DNA of 64,000 nucleotides. It comes from DASXHD01 sp036488725 (GTDB taxonomy: Bacteria > Myxococcota_A > Polyangia > Polyangiales > Polyangiaceae). Shown here one piece after another: positions 11,348-19,924 of the stretch (position 1 is the stretch's first letter; every line of letters starts with the position of its first letter). Both the position numbers and the translations under genes were made by a program. The stretch spans positions 36,882 to 100,881 of the forward strand of contig DASXHD010000132.1 of assembly GCA_036488725.1 (NCBI GenBank), given 5' to 3'. The notes under the pieces were generated by a model that saw only the letters and a program-made list of their open reading frames with translations, did no database searches and was not told where the DNA came from.

Positions 11348-13038
11348 GGCGCGAGCTCGTAAGCGCCGACGTCGAACGCCGCGCCTTGCGGGCGCACGTT
11401 GCCGTCGAAGTCGGTCTTCGCGTTCGTCGTCGTACCGTGATCGACGGCGGGGCTATTGGGCGTCAGGTGGAAGTCGTGCGAGGTGGCCGCGACGAACATC
11501 GGGTCTTGCGCGAGGGTGCCGCCGAGAAACGACGCGCTGCCCGCGCCGCCGAAGAGCAGATTGTTCGTGCCGGCGATCGCGCTCGTGTCGCCGCTGAAAT
11601 AATTTTCGCCCGACACCGCGACGATGACGTTGTCATCCATGCGAATCCCGACGGGACCTGCCGCGCGCGCGATGGCGCCCGCCGCGCTCGTGCCGCGCGC
11701 GCCGCAATCGTAGAGCGTGTTGTCGAAGATCTGCACGTCGCCGCTGCCGGGCGAGCCCTGATTGGTGATGTTCGCGACGTAGATGCCCGCATAGTCGGCG
11801 GCGCCGTCGCTCGGGTCCGGTCCGCTGCCGACGCCGTAGATCACGTTGTCGTACGCGATCACCGCGCCCTTCGAGGGATCGACGCTCGCGAAGTTGAGCC
11901 CATCGCAGACGGTGCCGTGGATCAGGTTGTCGTGCACGACGAGGTCGAATTGGTTCGCCGCCGTCGCGTCGTGGAACTGAATCGCGCGGCACGTCTTTCC
12001 GTCGCGCACCTCGTTCCAGCCGAGCTCGATGTGGTCCGACCCGAAATAGATCGCGTGGTAGTACTTCGTGATCGACGAGACGTTCGCCGCCGCGTCGTGC
12101 ACGACGTTGCCGAAGAGCGTGAGCCCCGCGGTGCAGTCGCCGTCGCAACCGGTGACGCAGCCGCTGAGACCCGAGCCGTTCGGACACGAGATGTCGTTGC
12201 CGACGACGCGCCAGCCGACGCCGCCGCCCTCGAGGTCGAGCGCTTCGGTCTCGCCGCGGAGCGTGAGCTGCGAGATGACCCAGTAGTCGAACGTGCCCGA
12301 AATCGCCGGCGTGAGGATGCCGCGCTCGAGCCCGCTCTCGACGCCAATCGTGACCTTTGCGTTCGGGTAGGCGACGAGCGCCTTCGGCATCGCCGCCGTG
12401 CCCGAGTTGGATGCGTCGTTCGCGTCCATGCTGAGCGCCGCTTTGTAATTCTCTAGCGTCGTCTGCGATACGCCGTCGCCGAGGTACGCGATGTCGCCGG
12501 GCTGGAGACTGTTTTTCGCGTGGACGATCGTCTTCCACGGCGAGGCGAACGATCCGTCGTGGCCGTCGTCGCCGCTCGTCGTGACGAAAAAAATATTTCC
12601 CGCGCGCACGGTGAAAGGCAGCGCGTTGCTGTCGCCTTTTCCGCCGACGTGCACGACGACGTCGCCAGTCGTCGTTGCGGCGCCGAGCTGGAACGTGATC
12701 TTCGTGCTCGTCCACACGGGGTAATTGTCCGCCGCGCCGCCGCCGACGGTGACCGTCGAGCTTCCTTGCGAGGTGCCGAAGCCGTTGCCCCAAACCGTGA
12801 CGAACGCGCCCTTGCCGTTCTGACCGCCCGAATTCGGCCCGCTCACGAGGTCTGTGTAAAATGCACGTAATCCAGCGATGGACGCCGGGCCGGTTTCGCC
12901 CGGTGAGTCGGCCGCGGACGGGGCGTCGGACGGCGCATCGGTCGATGCGTCGGGACCAGCGTCTCCCGTGCCGCCGTCGCCGCCGCACGCCCACGCGACG
13001 GCGAGCACCATTCCAAACGCGACCGTCTTCTTCATCAT
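11344..13038 (-). CDS. Lipoprotein with IPT/TIG domain and right-handed beta-helix
   Basis: About 564 residues. I choose the ATG at 13038 because an AAGGA ribosome-binding site lies just upstream and the start overlaps the previous stop as ATGA; an in-frame ATG at 13050 is the alternative. Order: lipobox (AVAWAC), Asp/Ser/Ala-rich linker, an IPT/TIG-like domain (TVWGNGFGTSQGSSTVTVGG), then parallel beta-helix turns (VHDNLIHG, AYDNVIYG, IFDNTLYD, MDDNVIV) and a closing FDGNVRPQGAAFDVGAYE motif typical of choice-of-anchor-Q proteins. Probably a surface carbohydrate-binding or lyase-type scaffold; no catalytic residues identified. Contains an AT-rich motif copy at 12854-12871. Confidence 0.8.
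   Translation of the reverse strand: MMKKTVAFGMVLAVAWACGGDGGTGDAGPDASTDAPSDAPSAADSPGETGPASIAGLRAFYTDLVSGPNSGGQNGKGAFVTVWGNGFGTSQGSSTVTVGGGAADNYPVWTSTKITFQLGAATTTGDVVVHVGGKGDSNALPFTVRAGNIFFVTTSGDDGHDGSFASPWKTIVHAKNSLQPGDIAYLGDGVSQTTLENYKAALSMDANDASNSGTAAMPKALVAYPNAKVTIGVESGLERGILTPAISGTFDYWVISQLTLRGETEALDLEGGGVGWRVVGNDISCPNGSGLSGCVTGCDGDCTAGLTLFGNVVHDAAANVSSITKYYHAIYFGSDHIELGWNEVRDGKTCRAIQFHDATAANQFDLVVHDNLIHGTVCDGLNFASVDPSKGAVIAYDNVIYGVGSGPDPSDGAADYAGIYVANITNQGSPGSGDVQIFDNTLYDCGARGTSAAGAIARAAGPVGIRMDDNVIVAVSGENYFSGDTSAIAGTNNLLFGGAGSASFLGGTLAQDPMFVAATSHDFHLTPNSPAVDHGTTTNAKTDFDGNVRPQGAAFDVGAYELAP
12854..12871 (-). repeat. AT-rich dyad motif copy
   Basis: Reads ATTACGTGCATTTTACAC inside the beta-helix lipoprotein gene. 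Core TGCA-TTT-TACA with the TTACG flank. One of five best copies of a motif shared by unrelated genes. Confidence 0.6.
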
Positions 13039-13790
13039 GGTCCTTGGCATTGCTCCGCCGCGTGCGAGCTCGGATAGTCGCGCCGGAGCTCGTCGCGTAA
13101 CGAGGACGCTCGCCCTTGATCACCTCGCGCGGCCGCGACGATGCTCAGCCTACAAACCGCCTCGGCCGCGATCGGCGACGCGGGGTACTTTCTCACCTCG
13201 ACGAATGCTTGCTGCGCGAAATCCCACTTCGACGGATCGCTGCGCGCCTCGCGCTCGAACATGTCGCCGAACGCGAAGTACGCGTAAGGCACGTAATGCG
13301 ACTGCGGAACGTTCTTGATGAGCTCGTAAAATGCGCGCCGCGCGTTCGGCAAATCGCCGCGCGCGACGTACTCGAGCCCGAGCCCGAGGTACGCATCGTC
13401 GATTTTGGCGAAGCTCGGAAACTGCGCCGTGAGCGTCGTGTAATGATCGATCGCTTTCGCCGACGCGCGTGCGTCGCCCGCGACCTTGCGAAGCTCGGCG
13501 TACGTCTCGGCGACCCGAAGGAGGAGCGGCGGCAAGTCGGAGCTCGACGCGGGCGTCGCGGCGACGAGCGATTCGATCGTGCGCGCTTCGGTCTCGAGCA
13601 AGCTCGCCGCGCGTCTCGGCGGCGGTCGCGGATCGCCGACGTCTTGGCTCACGAAAGTGGGCGGCGCCGGAAGCGGCGCGGCGCTCGCCGTCACGCTCAC
13701 GGTCGGCAGCGGCTGCGCGATCTCGACGTGCGCGGGCTCGGGCGCGCCTCCGCACGCCACCAGCAAACCGAAGAAGAGCGCGCGCTGCAT
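13035..13790 (-). CDS. TPR lipoprotein, first gene of lipoprotein operon
   Basis: A 251-residue lipoprotein (lipobox GLLVAC) with a Pro/Ala-rich linker and TPR-like helices (YLGLGLEYVARGDLPNARRAFYELIKNVP, then AYFAFGDMFEREA). The pattern resembles YbgF/BamD-type envelope TPR proteins. It is the promoter-proximal member of the operon that continues with the beta-helix and LpoA-like lipoproteins, which suggests the three act together in the envelope; this is inference. The start is 20 bp from the divergent sdhC start. Confidence 0.75.
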   Translation of the reverse strand: MQRALFFGLLVACGGAPEPAHVEIAQPLPTVSVTASAAPLPAPPTFVSQDVGDPRPPPRRAASLLETEARTIESLVAATPASSSDLPPLLLRVAETYAELRKVAGDARASAKAIDHYTTLTAQFPSFAKIDDAYLGLGLEYVARGDLPNARRAFYELIKNVPQSHYVPYAYFAFGDMFEREARSDPSKWDFAQQAFVEVRKYPASPIAAEAVCRLSIVAAARGDQGRASSLRDELRRDYPSSHAAEQCQGP

Positions 13791-13810
13791 CGCCCGACAT
13801 AGTAAAAGCC

Positions 13811-14488
13811 ATGCGCGTGGCGCGCGAGAACATTGGCAAGCGATTGTTCTCGTTTTCGGGCGTCATCCCGCTCGGATTTTTTTTGCTCGCGCACACGTGG
13901 GCGAACGCGTCGGCGCTTCGAGGACAAGAAGCGTACGTGCACACGGTCGATGCGCTGACGCATTTGCCGCTCCTCGTCGTGCTCGAGATCCTGCTCGTCT
14001 GGATTCCGCTCGCGTACCACGCGATTTACGGGCTTTGGCTCTTGCGCACCGCATTGCCCGCGCAGGCGCCGTACAGTCGAAGGCTCGCGGTGACCAATCG
14101 CGTGTCGGCGATCGTCGCGCTCGCGTTCATCGTGTGGCACGTCTGGGCATATCGCGTCGCGGCGGCGCGCGGCCTCGACCCGCACGCGTTTTACGCGACG
14201 CTTGCGTGGCACCTCTCGTCGACTTGGCACGCGTTTCCGGTGCGCGCGGTGCTTTATCTCGTCGGTCTCGCCGCGACGATTTTTCACTTTGCGCTCGGCG
14301 CGTGGGGCTACGGCGTCACGTCGGGCTTTCTCGCGACCAAGCGCGAAAAACGTCGCGCGGCGTTCGGCGCGCTCGCGCTCGGCACGCTCCTCTTCGTCGT
14401 TTCGTCGGCGACCGTCGTCTCGCTCGCGACCGGCCTCGAGCTCTCGAGCGCGCCCGAGTCGAGCACGCCTTGTACGCCGCAGAAATAA
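13811..14488 (+). CDS. sdhC: Succinate dehydrogenase cytochrome b subunit (type B, five helices)
   Basis: Membrane anchor of succinate:quinone oxidoreductase. The 225-residue product has about five hydrophobic segments and histidines suited to haem ligation (HTWANAS, YHAIYGLW, WHVWAYR, FHFALGAWGYGV), matching the long SdhC of the Bacillus/delta-type enzyme that needs no SdhD. The ATG at 13811 gives MRVARENIGKRLFSFSG, where the LFSFSG start is characteristic. Followed 22 bp later by sdhA. Confidence 0.93.
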   Translation: MRVARENIGKRLFSFSGVIPLGFFLLAHTWANASALRGQEAYVHTVDALTHLPLLVVLEILLVWIPLAYHAIYGLWLLRTALPAQAPYSRRLAVTNRVSAIVALAFIVWHVWAYRVAAARGLDPHAFYATLAWHLSSTWHAFPVRAVLYLVGLAATIFHFALGAWGYGVTSGFLATKREKRRAAFGALALGTLLFVVSSATVVSLATGLELSSAPESSTPCTPQK

Positions 14489-14510
14489 CCCCTACAAACC
14501 GGGCTCGCGC

Positions 14511-16496
14511 ATGGCTTCCAAAAAGTCCTCGGAGGGCAGCAGCAGAGTTCGACGGGTGATCGTCGTCGGCGGCGGCCTCGCGGGGCTCACCACGACCATG
14601 AAGCTGTGCGAGGCGGGCGTGCCGGTCGATTTGTTTTCGCTCGTGCCGGTGAAGCGCTCGCACTCGGTCTGCGCACAAGGCGGCATCAACGCGAGCGTGA
14701 ACACCAAGGGCGAAGGCGACTCGCCGCAAATTCACCTCGAAGAAACCGTCTACGGCGGCGACTTCCTCGCGAACCAGCCGCCCGTCAAAGGCATGGCCGA
14801 GGCCGCGCCCGGCATCATCTTCATGCTCGATCGCATGGGCGTGCCGTTCAATCGCACCGGCGAAGGTCTCCTCGATTTTCGGCGATTTGGCGGCTCGCTC
14901 TACCACCGCACCGCGTTCGCCGGCGCGACGACGGGTCAACAATTGCTTTACGCGCTCGACGAGCAAGTCCGCCGATTCGAGACGATCGACTGCGAAGACG
15001 CGACCGGCAGCACGATCGCCGGCGAGCGGATGGTCCGCAAATTCGAGTTCTGGGATTTTCTTTCGCTCGTCCTCGACGACGAAGGTCGCTGCCGCGGCAT
15101 CGTCGCGCAAGACACCAAGTCGATGCGCATCGAGTCGTTCGCCGGCGACGCGGTGTGCCTCGCGAGCGGCGGCGCCGGCATGATCTTCGGCCGCTCGACC
15201 AACTCGATGATTTGCACCGCGAGCGCGTCGAGCGCGGCGTACCAACAAGGCGCGATTTGGGCGAACGGCGAGTTCATCCAAGTCCACCCGACGGCCATCC
15301 CCGGCGCCGACAAATTGCGTCTCATCTCCGAGAGCGTGCGCGGCGAAGGCGGCCGCGTCTGGGTGCCGAAAGATGCGAAAGAAAAACGCCCGGGCCGCGA
15401 CGTGCCCGAGCCGGATCGCGACTACTTCCTCGAAACGCTGTACCCCGGCTACGGTAACTTGGTACCGCGTGACATTGCTACCAGAGCGCTCTTCCGAAAG
15501 TGCTTCCACGAGGGCCGCGGCGTCTACAACCCGAAGACGCAAAAAAACGAGCTCGAGGTCTACCTCGACGTGACGCACCTGCCGCGCGCGCAGCTCGAGA
15601 AAAAGCTCGCCGGCGTGCTCGAGATTTACGACAAGTTCGCGCTGGAGGACCCGTACGAAAATCCGATGCGCGTTTTCCCCGCCGTGCACTACTCGATGGG
15701 CGGGCTGTGGGTCGACTTCGAGCGCTCGGCGACGGGCTCGCTCGTCAAAGACTCGCCGCGCAACCAAGCGACGAGCATCCCCGGCCTCTACGCGTGCGGC
15801 GAAGCGGACTACCAGTATCACGGCGCCAATCGGCTCGGCGCCAACTCGCTCCTCTCGTGCATCTACGGCGGGCTCGTGTGCGGCCCGGCCATCGCGTCGT
15901 ATCGAAAGAGCCTGAAAAAAGCCGCTTCCGACGTGCCGCGGAGCTTGCTCGAAAAAGCGCGAACGCGCGAGGAGACGAAGTTCGACGCCATCGTCGCGAT
16001 GGACGGCGAAGAGAATCCGTTCGCCCTCCACGCCGATCTCGCCGAGACGATGCTGCGCGACGTCACGATCGAGCGCGACAACGACGCGATCAAAAAGGCG
16101 ATCGAAAAAATCGACGAGACGTCCGAGAAGCTCGGCGAGGCGAGCGCGCTCGACCACGGCAAGCGCGCCAACCAGAGCGCGCAGTTCGTTCGGCACTTCC
16201 GCAACATGATCGTCATCTCGCGCGTCATCGCCGAGGGCGCGCTCGCGCGCGACGAGTCACGCGGCGCCCATTACAAGCCCGCGTTCACCGAGCGCAACGA
16301 CGCCGAGTGGCTCCGCACGACGCTCGCGCGTCACGGCGACGGCGGCCCCGAGTTCATTCGCACGTTCGACTACGAGTGCGCCGGGAAACCGGTGCACGTG
16401 ACCGACGCGGTGGACACGTCGCTCGTGAAACCGCGCGCGCGAAAATACGATACGGCCGGCGCAGCGTCGGCTGCCGCCACTTCGAAAACGGCATGA
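14511..16496 (+). CDS. sdhA: Succinate dehydrogenase/fumarate reductase flavoprotein subunit
   Basis: Catalytic subunit oxidising succinate to fumarate in the TCA cycle. The 661-residue product has the dinucleotide-binding GGGLAGL near residues 20-26, the flavinylation motif SHSVCAQGGINA with His near residue 51, and substrate-binding HPTAIPG and RLGANSLL segments. Length and the type-B partner subunits support an Sdh/Frd B-class enzyme. Codons are strongly GC-ending except for a patch at 15450-15490 (GGT AAC TTG GTA ... ATT GCT ACC AGA) that stands out in an otherwise uniform gene. Confidence 0.96.
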   Translation: MASKKSSEGSSRVRRVIVVGGGLAGLTTTMKLCEAGVPVDLFSLVPVKRSHSVCAQGGINASVNTKGEGDSPQIHLEETVYGGDFLANQPPVKGMAEAAPGIIFMLDRMGVPFNRTGEGLLDFRRFGGSLYHRTAFAGATTGQQLLYALDEQVRRFETIDCEDATGSTIAGERMVRKFEFWDFLSLVLDDEGRCRGIVAQDTKSMRIESFAGDAVCLASGGAGMIFGRSTNSMICTASASSAAYQQGAIWANGEFIQVHPTAIPGADKLRLISESVRGEGGRVWVPKDAKEKRPGRDVPEPDRDYFLETLYPGYGNLVPRDIATRALFRKCFHEGRGVYNPKTQKNELEVYLDVTHLPRAQLEKKLAGVLEIYDKFALEDPYENPMRVFPAVHYSMGGLWVDFERSATGSLVKDSPRNQATSIPGLYACGEADYQYHGANRLGANSLLSCIYGGLVCGPAIASYRKSLKKAASDVPRSLLEKARTREETKFDAIVAMDGEENPFALHADLAETMLRDVTIERDNDAIKKAIEKIDETSEKLGEASALDHGKRANQSAQFVRHFRNMIVISRVIAEGALARDESRGAHYKPAFTERNDAEWLRTTLARHGDGGPEFIRTFDYECAGKPVHVTDAVDTSLVKPRARKYDTAGAASAAATSKTA

Positions 16497-16510
16497 ACGC
16501 CCGAAGAAAT

Positions 16511-16530
16511 GTGGAATGTGGAATGTGGAA
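16511..16530 (+). repeat. Tandem GTGGAAT heptamer repeats between sdhA and sdhB
   Basis: Three direct copies (two full, one six-base) of GTGGAAT occupy most of the sdhA-sdhB gap, right before the AGGGA ribosome-binding site of sdhB. The unit is AT-rich compared with its surroundings. Copy-number change here would alter spacing ahead of the sdhB start. Confidence 0.85.
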
Positions 16531-16542
16531 CAGGGAATGTGC

Positions 16543-17310
16543 ATGAGCCGCAACGTCCGTCTGAAAATCAAACGCCAAGACGGCCCGGGCGAGTCCTCCC
16601 GCTGGGAAGAGTTCGACGTTCCCTGGCTCCCTCGCATGAACGTCATCACCGCGCTCATGGAGGTCCGCAAAAATCCCGTGACCGTCGATGGAAAAAAAGT
16701 CGCGCCGGTCGCGTGGGAGTCGAGCTGTCTCGAAGAAGTTTGCGGCGCGTGCACGATGCTCGTGAACGGGCGCGTGCGGCAAGCGTGCTCGGCGCTCGTC
16801 GACAGCTTCCAAAAGAGCGACGAGGGGGACCTGCCGCCGATCGTGCTCGAGCCGATGACCAAGTTCCCGCTCGTGCGCGATCTCGTCGTCGACCGGTCGC
16901 GCATGTTCGACGATCTCAAAAAAGTGAAGGCGTGGATCAAGCTCGACGGCACCCACGAGCTCGGCCCCGGCCCGCGCCAGAGCCCCGAGGCGCAAGAAGA
17001 AGCGTATCCGCTCTCGCGTTGCATGACGTGCGGCTGCTGCCTCGAGGCGTGCCCGCAGATCAACGACTCGTCGACGTTCATCGGCGCCGCGGCCATCAAC
17101 CAAGTGCGTCTCTTCAACATTCACCCGAGCGGCAGCATGCACGCGGGTGAGCGGCTCGACGCGCTCATGCAAGACGACGCGCTCGCCGGCTGCGGCAAGG
17201 CGCTCAACTGCCAAGCCGTTTGCCCGAAAGAGATCCCGCTCGTCGACTCGATCGCCGTCGTTCAGCGCCAAGCGACGAAGCGGCTCCTCTTCGGCTGGCT
17301 TCTCAAGTAA
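16543..17310 (+). CDS. sdhB: Succinate dehydrogenase iron-sulfur subunit
   Basis: Electron-transfer subunit of complex II. The 255-residue product carries the [2Fe-2S] ligands C62, C67, C70, C82 and the [4Fe-4S]/[3Fe-4S] clusters formed by C160, C163, C166, C170 and C217, C223, C227. ATG 16543 is chosen because AGGGA lies about seven bases upstream and the protein then begins MSRNVRLKIKRQD; earlier in-frame ATGs (16516, 16537) would translate the heptamer repeat. Completes the sdhCAB operon. Confidence 0.95.
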   Translation: MSRNVRLKIKRQDGPGESSRWEEFDVPWLPRMNVITALMEVRKNPVTVDGKKVAPVAWESSCLEEVCGACTMLVNGRVRQACSALVDSFQKSDEGDLPPIVLEPMTKFPLVRDLVVDRSRMFDDLKKVKAWIKLDGTHELGPGPRQSPEAQEEAYPLSRCMTCGCCLEACPQINDSSTFIGAAAINQVRLFNIHPSGSMHAGERLDALMQDDALAGCGKALNCQAVCPKEIPLVDSIAVVQRQATKRLLFGWLLK

Positions 17311-17321
17311 CCTCAGCCGCT

Positions 17322-18065
17322 GTGCGGGTCTCCTTTGCAGTCGTTGCATTCTGCATGCTTTCGGCCGCGCCCGCGATCGCAGAGGACGATCAGCCGCAGC
17401 CGCTGACGACCGAGCAGGCCGAGTCGGCGATCAAGACGGCCGACGAGCGCAAAGATCTTTCGACGCTCCCGGAGGCACCGCTCGAAGCGCCGCCGCCGCC
17501 GCCGCATCGCAACGGTCTCGTCCTCGAGCAGAGCCTCGGCGCCGAAGGGTTCGCCGGAAAATTCGGCGGCCTGGTCGGCCACCCGGTCCCGTGGATTCAA
17601 ACGACCCTCGGCTACGAGCTCTTTCGCTGTCACGACGACAAAGGAAATCTCCGCGGCTGTCCGTTCGAGCTCATGGTCCTCGCCGAGGGCGATCTCGCGT
17701 TCGGCGACACCGGGTCGAGCGTCGGGCCCACGCAAAACCGGCCGTTTCCGATCCTCGCGTTCGGCGGCGGCATTCGTCTCGGCTTTCAATTCACGAATCG
17801 GTTCGGCATGTACCTCCAAGGCATCGCCGGCGGCGACGTCGCGTACGTGCAATCGGGCGTGCTCGTGAACTTCGGCTACGCGAAGGCCGAGAGCCTCGGC
17901 TTCCAAGTCGGCGGACGCCTCGGCATCGAATGGTTTCAGATCGACCGCCACCTCGGGCTCGGTCTATCCGGCGGCGCGCGCTACCTCGCGAACGTCGCGT
18001 ACGAGGTCGGCGGGGACCTGCCGCTCGCGTGGGACGCGACCGCCGACCTTCGATACACGTTTTAG
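17322..18065 (+). CDS. Predicted outer-membrane beta-barrel protein
   Basis: A 247-residue exported protein starting at GTG 17322, 11 bp after sdhB. The signal peptide (VRVSFAVVAFCMLSAAPAIA, cut before EDDQ) is followed by a Pro-rich linker and alternating amphipathic strands (GGGIRLGFQFTNRFGMYLQGIAGG, NVAYEVGGDLPLAWDATADLRYTF) ending in the Phe typical of outer-membrane barrels. The family is not recognised. It may be co-transcribed with sdhCAB by proximity, but no functional link is evident. A TGCA-N3-TGCA dyad lies in the signal-peptide coding region at 17345. Confidence 0.65.
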   Translation: MRVSFAVVAFCMLSAAPAIAEDDQPQPLTTEQAESAIKTADERKDLSTLPEAPLEAPPPPPHRNGLVLEQSLGAEGFAGKFGGLVGHPVPWIQTTLGYELFRCHDDKGNLRGCPFELMVLAEGDLAFGDTGSSVGPTQNRPFPILAFGGGIRLGFQFTNRFGMYLQGIAGGDVAYVQSGVLVNFGYAKAESLGFQVGGRLGIEWFQIDRHLGLGLSGGARYLANVAYEVGGDLPLAWDATADLRYTF

Positions 18066-18067
18066 TT

Positions 18068-19924
18068 TCAGTAACCCGAGGTCCACCACTGCTCGCCGTC
18101 GGCGAGACCGCGCTTGCTGTTGGTGCCGCAGTGCACCTCGCCGGACAGCGCGTGGTAGAGGTCCCAATCTTCGACCCACGCGACCTTGATGCCGAGCGCG
18201 CCGAGCGATTGCTCGAGGTTGTCTTTGAAGATGTCCTTGCCGTTGATGATCGGCCCGTGCGGGTCCGGCGGCGCGAACGTGTCGTCGGCGTAATAAAGGC
18301 CGTTCACCGTGCCCGGCGTGTACGCGACGAGGTAGCCCTGCGTCGACTCGAAGAGCACCGGCACGTGGATGATCTCCGCGTCGGTGAGGCCGGTCGCGGC
18401 TTGCAGCGTTTGGATCTGCCCGTCGATTTGCGCGGCGGCTTGGTCGCTCGAGGTCATCACGTCGGTGTCGGCGAGGACGCCGTCGATCGTGATTTGCGCG
18501 GGCGTCGGGTTGCCGTTGTCGTCGACCCAGTCTTTGCCCGCGAACATGATCGTGCTGCCGTTGCCGGCGGTCGACTGATCTTGGAGCATCTTCTTCGCGA
18601 GCGCGGGATCGGCGACGAGCACCGCCCAGCCGCGCGGCGTCGCCGCCTTGACGAAGCTGAACGTCTCGTCGACGTGCCCCACGTCGAGCCATGACGTGTC
18701 GATGTAGATCGGCGGCTGCACCGCCTGCGACTCCATCATTTTTTCGAACGACGCGTCCGGATGGAACGACGCGATCGATCCGCGAAACAGGCGCCCGAGC
18801 GGATAATTTTTTCCGTCGAGCGAGTACGGCGGAACCGTCTCGAGGTTTCCGAACGAGTTGAGCGAGTCCATGTTCGGATCGCTCTTCATGTCGTACTGCA
18901 CGACGCCCGCCGCGTCCGGCCCGCGGAAGAGCGCGAAGACCGCCTTGCCCGCGTCGCGCAGCGGGTTTTGCGCGTTCGAGTAGTAGATGTTTGCAGACCG
19001 CAAATAAACGTCGATGACGTGCTGCTGGCCGCCGGCGATCGGCATCGACATGTAGCCGACCTCGAAATAATCCTGCGTCCACTGGTCGGCGAAGGGCTGC
19101 GCGCCGCCGGGATACGTCTTGTCGCCGTCGACCTCGTAGACGTTGCTCGGCGTGGGAGGCAGCGTCGTGCCGTCGCCTTCGCCGTTGCCGGCCATGTTCG
19201 AATAGAGCGTCGAGCGCGTCGCGATCGATCCGGGGTCGGTCGCGAGCTTGGTGATGAAGACTTGTTCTTCTTTGGCGAGATGATGGCGCGTCACGATCGG
19301 CGCGAGGCGCATCTTGACGGTGTCGGTCGTGGTGCCGACGGTGAGCGTGAGCGTCACGAAGCCGTCCCACACGGCCGGATCGCGCACGACGTCGGTGCCT
19401 TCGATCGCGAGCGTCGCGCCGGCGTGGAGCTCGTCGGTCGAGAGCGCGTCGCCGTTTTGCCAATCGAAGAAGGTGAGCGCGCCGCCGCGTTGGATGAAGA
19501 GATGGATGTACGGCGCGGACGCGTCGTCGGCAGTGATGGTCGCGGTCGTTCCCGCGGGCGCGCCGGGCCAAGCCGCGACGCCGAGCGGCGCGAGGTCGAG
19601 CGCGTCGGAGTCGCCGTTGATGACGGTGTCTTGCGCGTCGTTGCATTTCGCGAGATCGACGTCGCTCAAGATCGCGCCGGTGGTCGCGGTCTTCGGGCAC
19701 GCGTTCTCGTCGTCGTCGATGTTGGCGAGGAAGATCGCGCCGTGGGTCGCGTCCCACGTGTCCTCGTTTTGATCCTCGGTCGGGTCGTTCCAGTCGATCG
19801 TGCCGTTTCGGTTGGTGTCGGCGCGGAGATCGACGATCGGCGTGCTCGCGTCCGGGCCGCTGCTGCAGCCGGGAGCGAGGAGCGCGCAGGCGGGGACGAG
19901 GGCGAGAAAGACTATTTTTTTCAT
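18068..19924 (-). CDS. Protein-arginine deiminase (PAD)-family lipoprotein
   Basis: Predicted calcium-dependent conversion of peptidyl-arginine to citrulline, at the cell surface. The 618-residue product has a lipobox (ALLAPGC, Cys20) and then matches the vertebrate-type PAD catalytic domain: WTQDYFEVGY (Asp285, for PAD4 Asp350), NLETVPPYSLDGKNYPLGR (360-378), SWLDVGHVDETFSF (His417 and Asp419, for His471/Asp473) and HALSGEVHCGTNSKR (Cys599, for Cys645). All four catalytic residues are present. Residues 31-44 (VDLRADTNRNGTID) look like a dockerin/EF-type calcium loop. Its ATG overlaps the stop of the upstream HEAT-like gene, so the two form an operon. The lipid anchor is unusual for the family. 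Activity and substrates are inferred. Confidence 0.9.
   Translation of the reverse strand: MKKIVFLALVPACALLAPGCSSGPDASTPIVDLRADTNRNGTIDWNDPTEDQNEDTWDATHGAIFLANIDDDENACPKTATTGAILSDVDLAKCNDAQDTVINGDSDALDLAPLGVAAWPGAPAGTTATITADDASAPYIHLFIQRGGALTFFDWQNGDALSTDELHAGATLAIEGTDVVRDPAVWDGFVTLTLTVGTTTDTVKMRLAPIVTRHHLAKEEQVFITKLATDPGSIATRSTLYSNMAGNGEGDGTTLPPTPSNVYEVDGDKTYPGGAQPFADQWTQDYFEVGYMSMPIAGGQQHVIDVYLRSANIYYSNAQNPLRDAGKAVFALFRGPDAAGVVQYDMKSDPNMDSLNSFGNLETVPPYSLDGKNYPLGRLFRGSIASFHPDASFEKMMESQAVQPPIYIDTSWLDVGHVDETFSFVKAATPRGWAVLVADPALAKKMLQDQSTAGNGSTIMFAGKDWVDDNGNPTPAQITIDGVLADTDVMTSSDQAAAQIDGQIQTLQAATGLTDAEIIHVPVLFESTQGYLVAYTPGTVNGLYYADDTFAPPDPHGPIINGKDIFKDNLEQSLGALGIKVAWVEDWDLYHALSGEVHCGTNSKRGLADGEQWWTSGY

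Noticed and set aside
16511..16542. Upstream in-frame ATGs (16516, 16537) as the sdhB start
   Set aside because: They would translate the heptamer repeat; ATG 16543 has the ribosome-binding site at proper distance.
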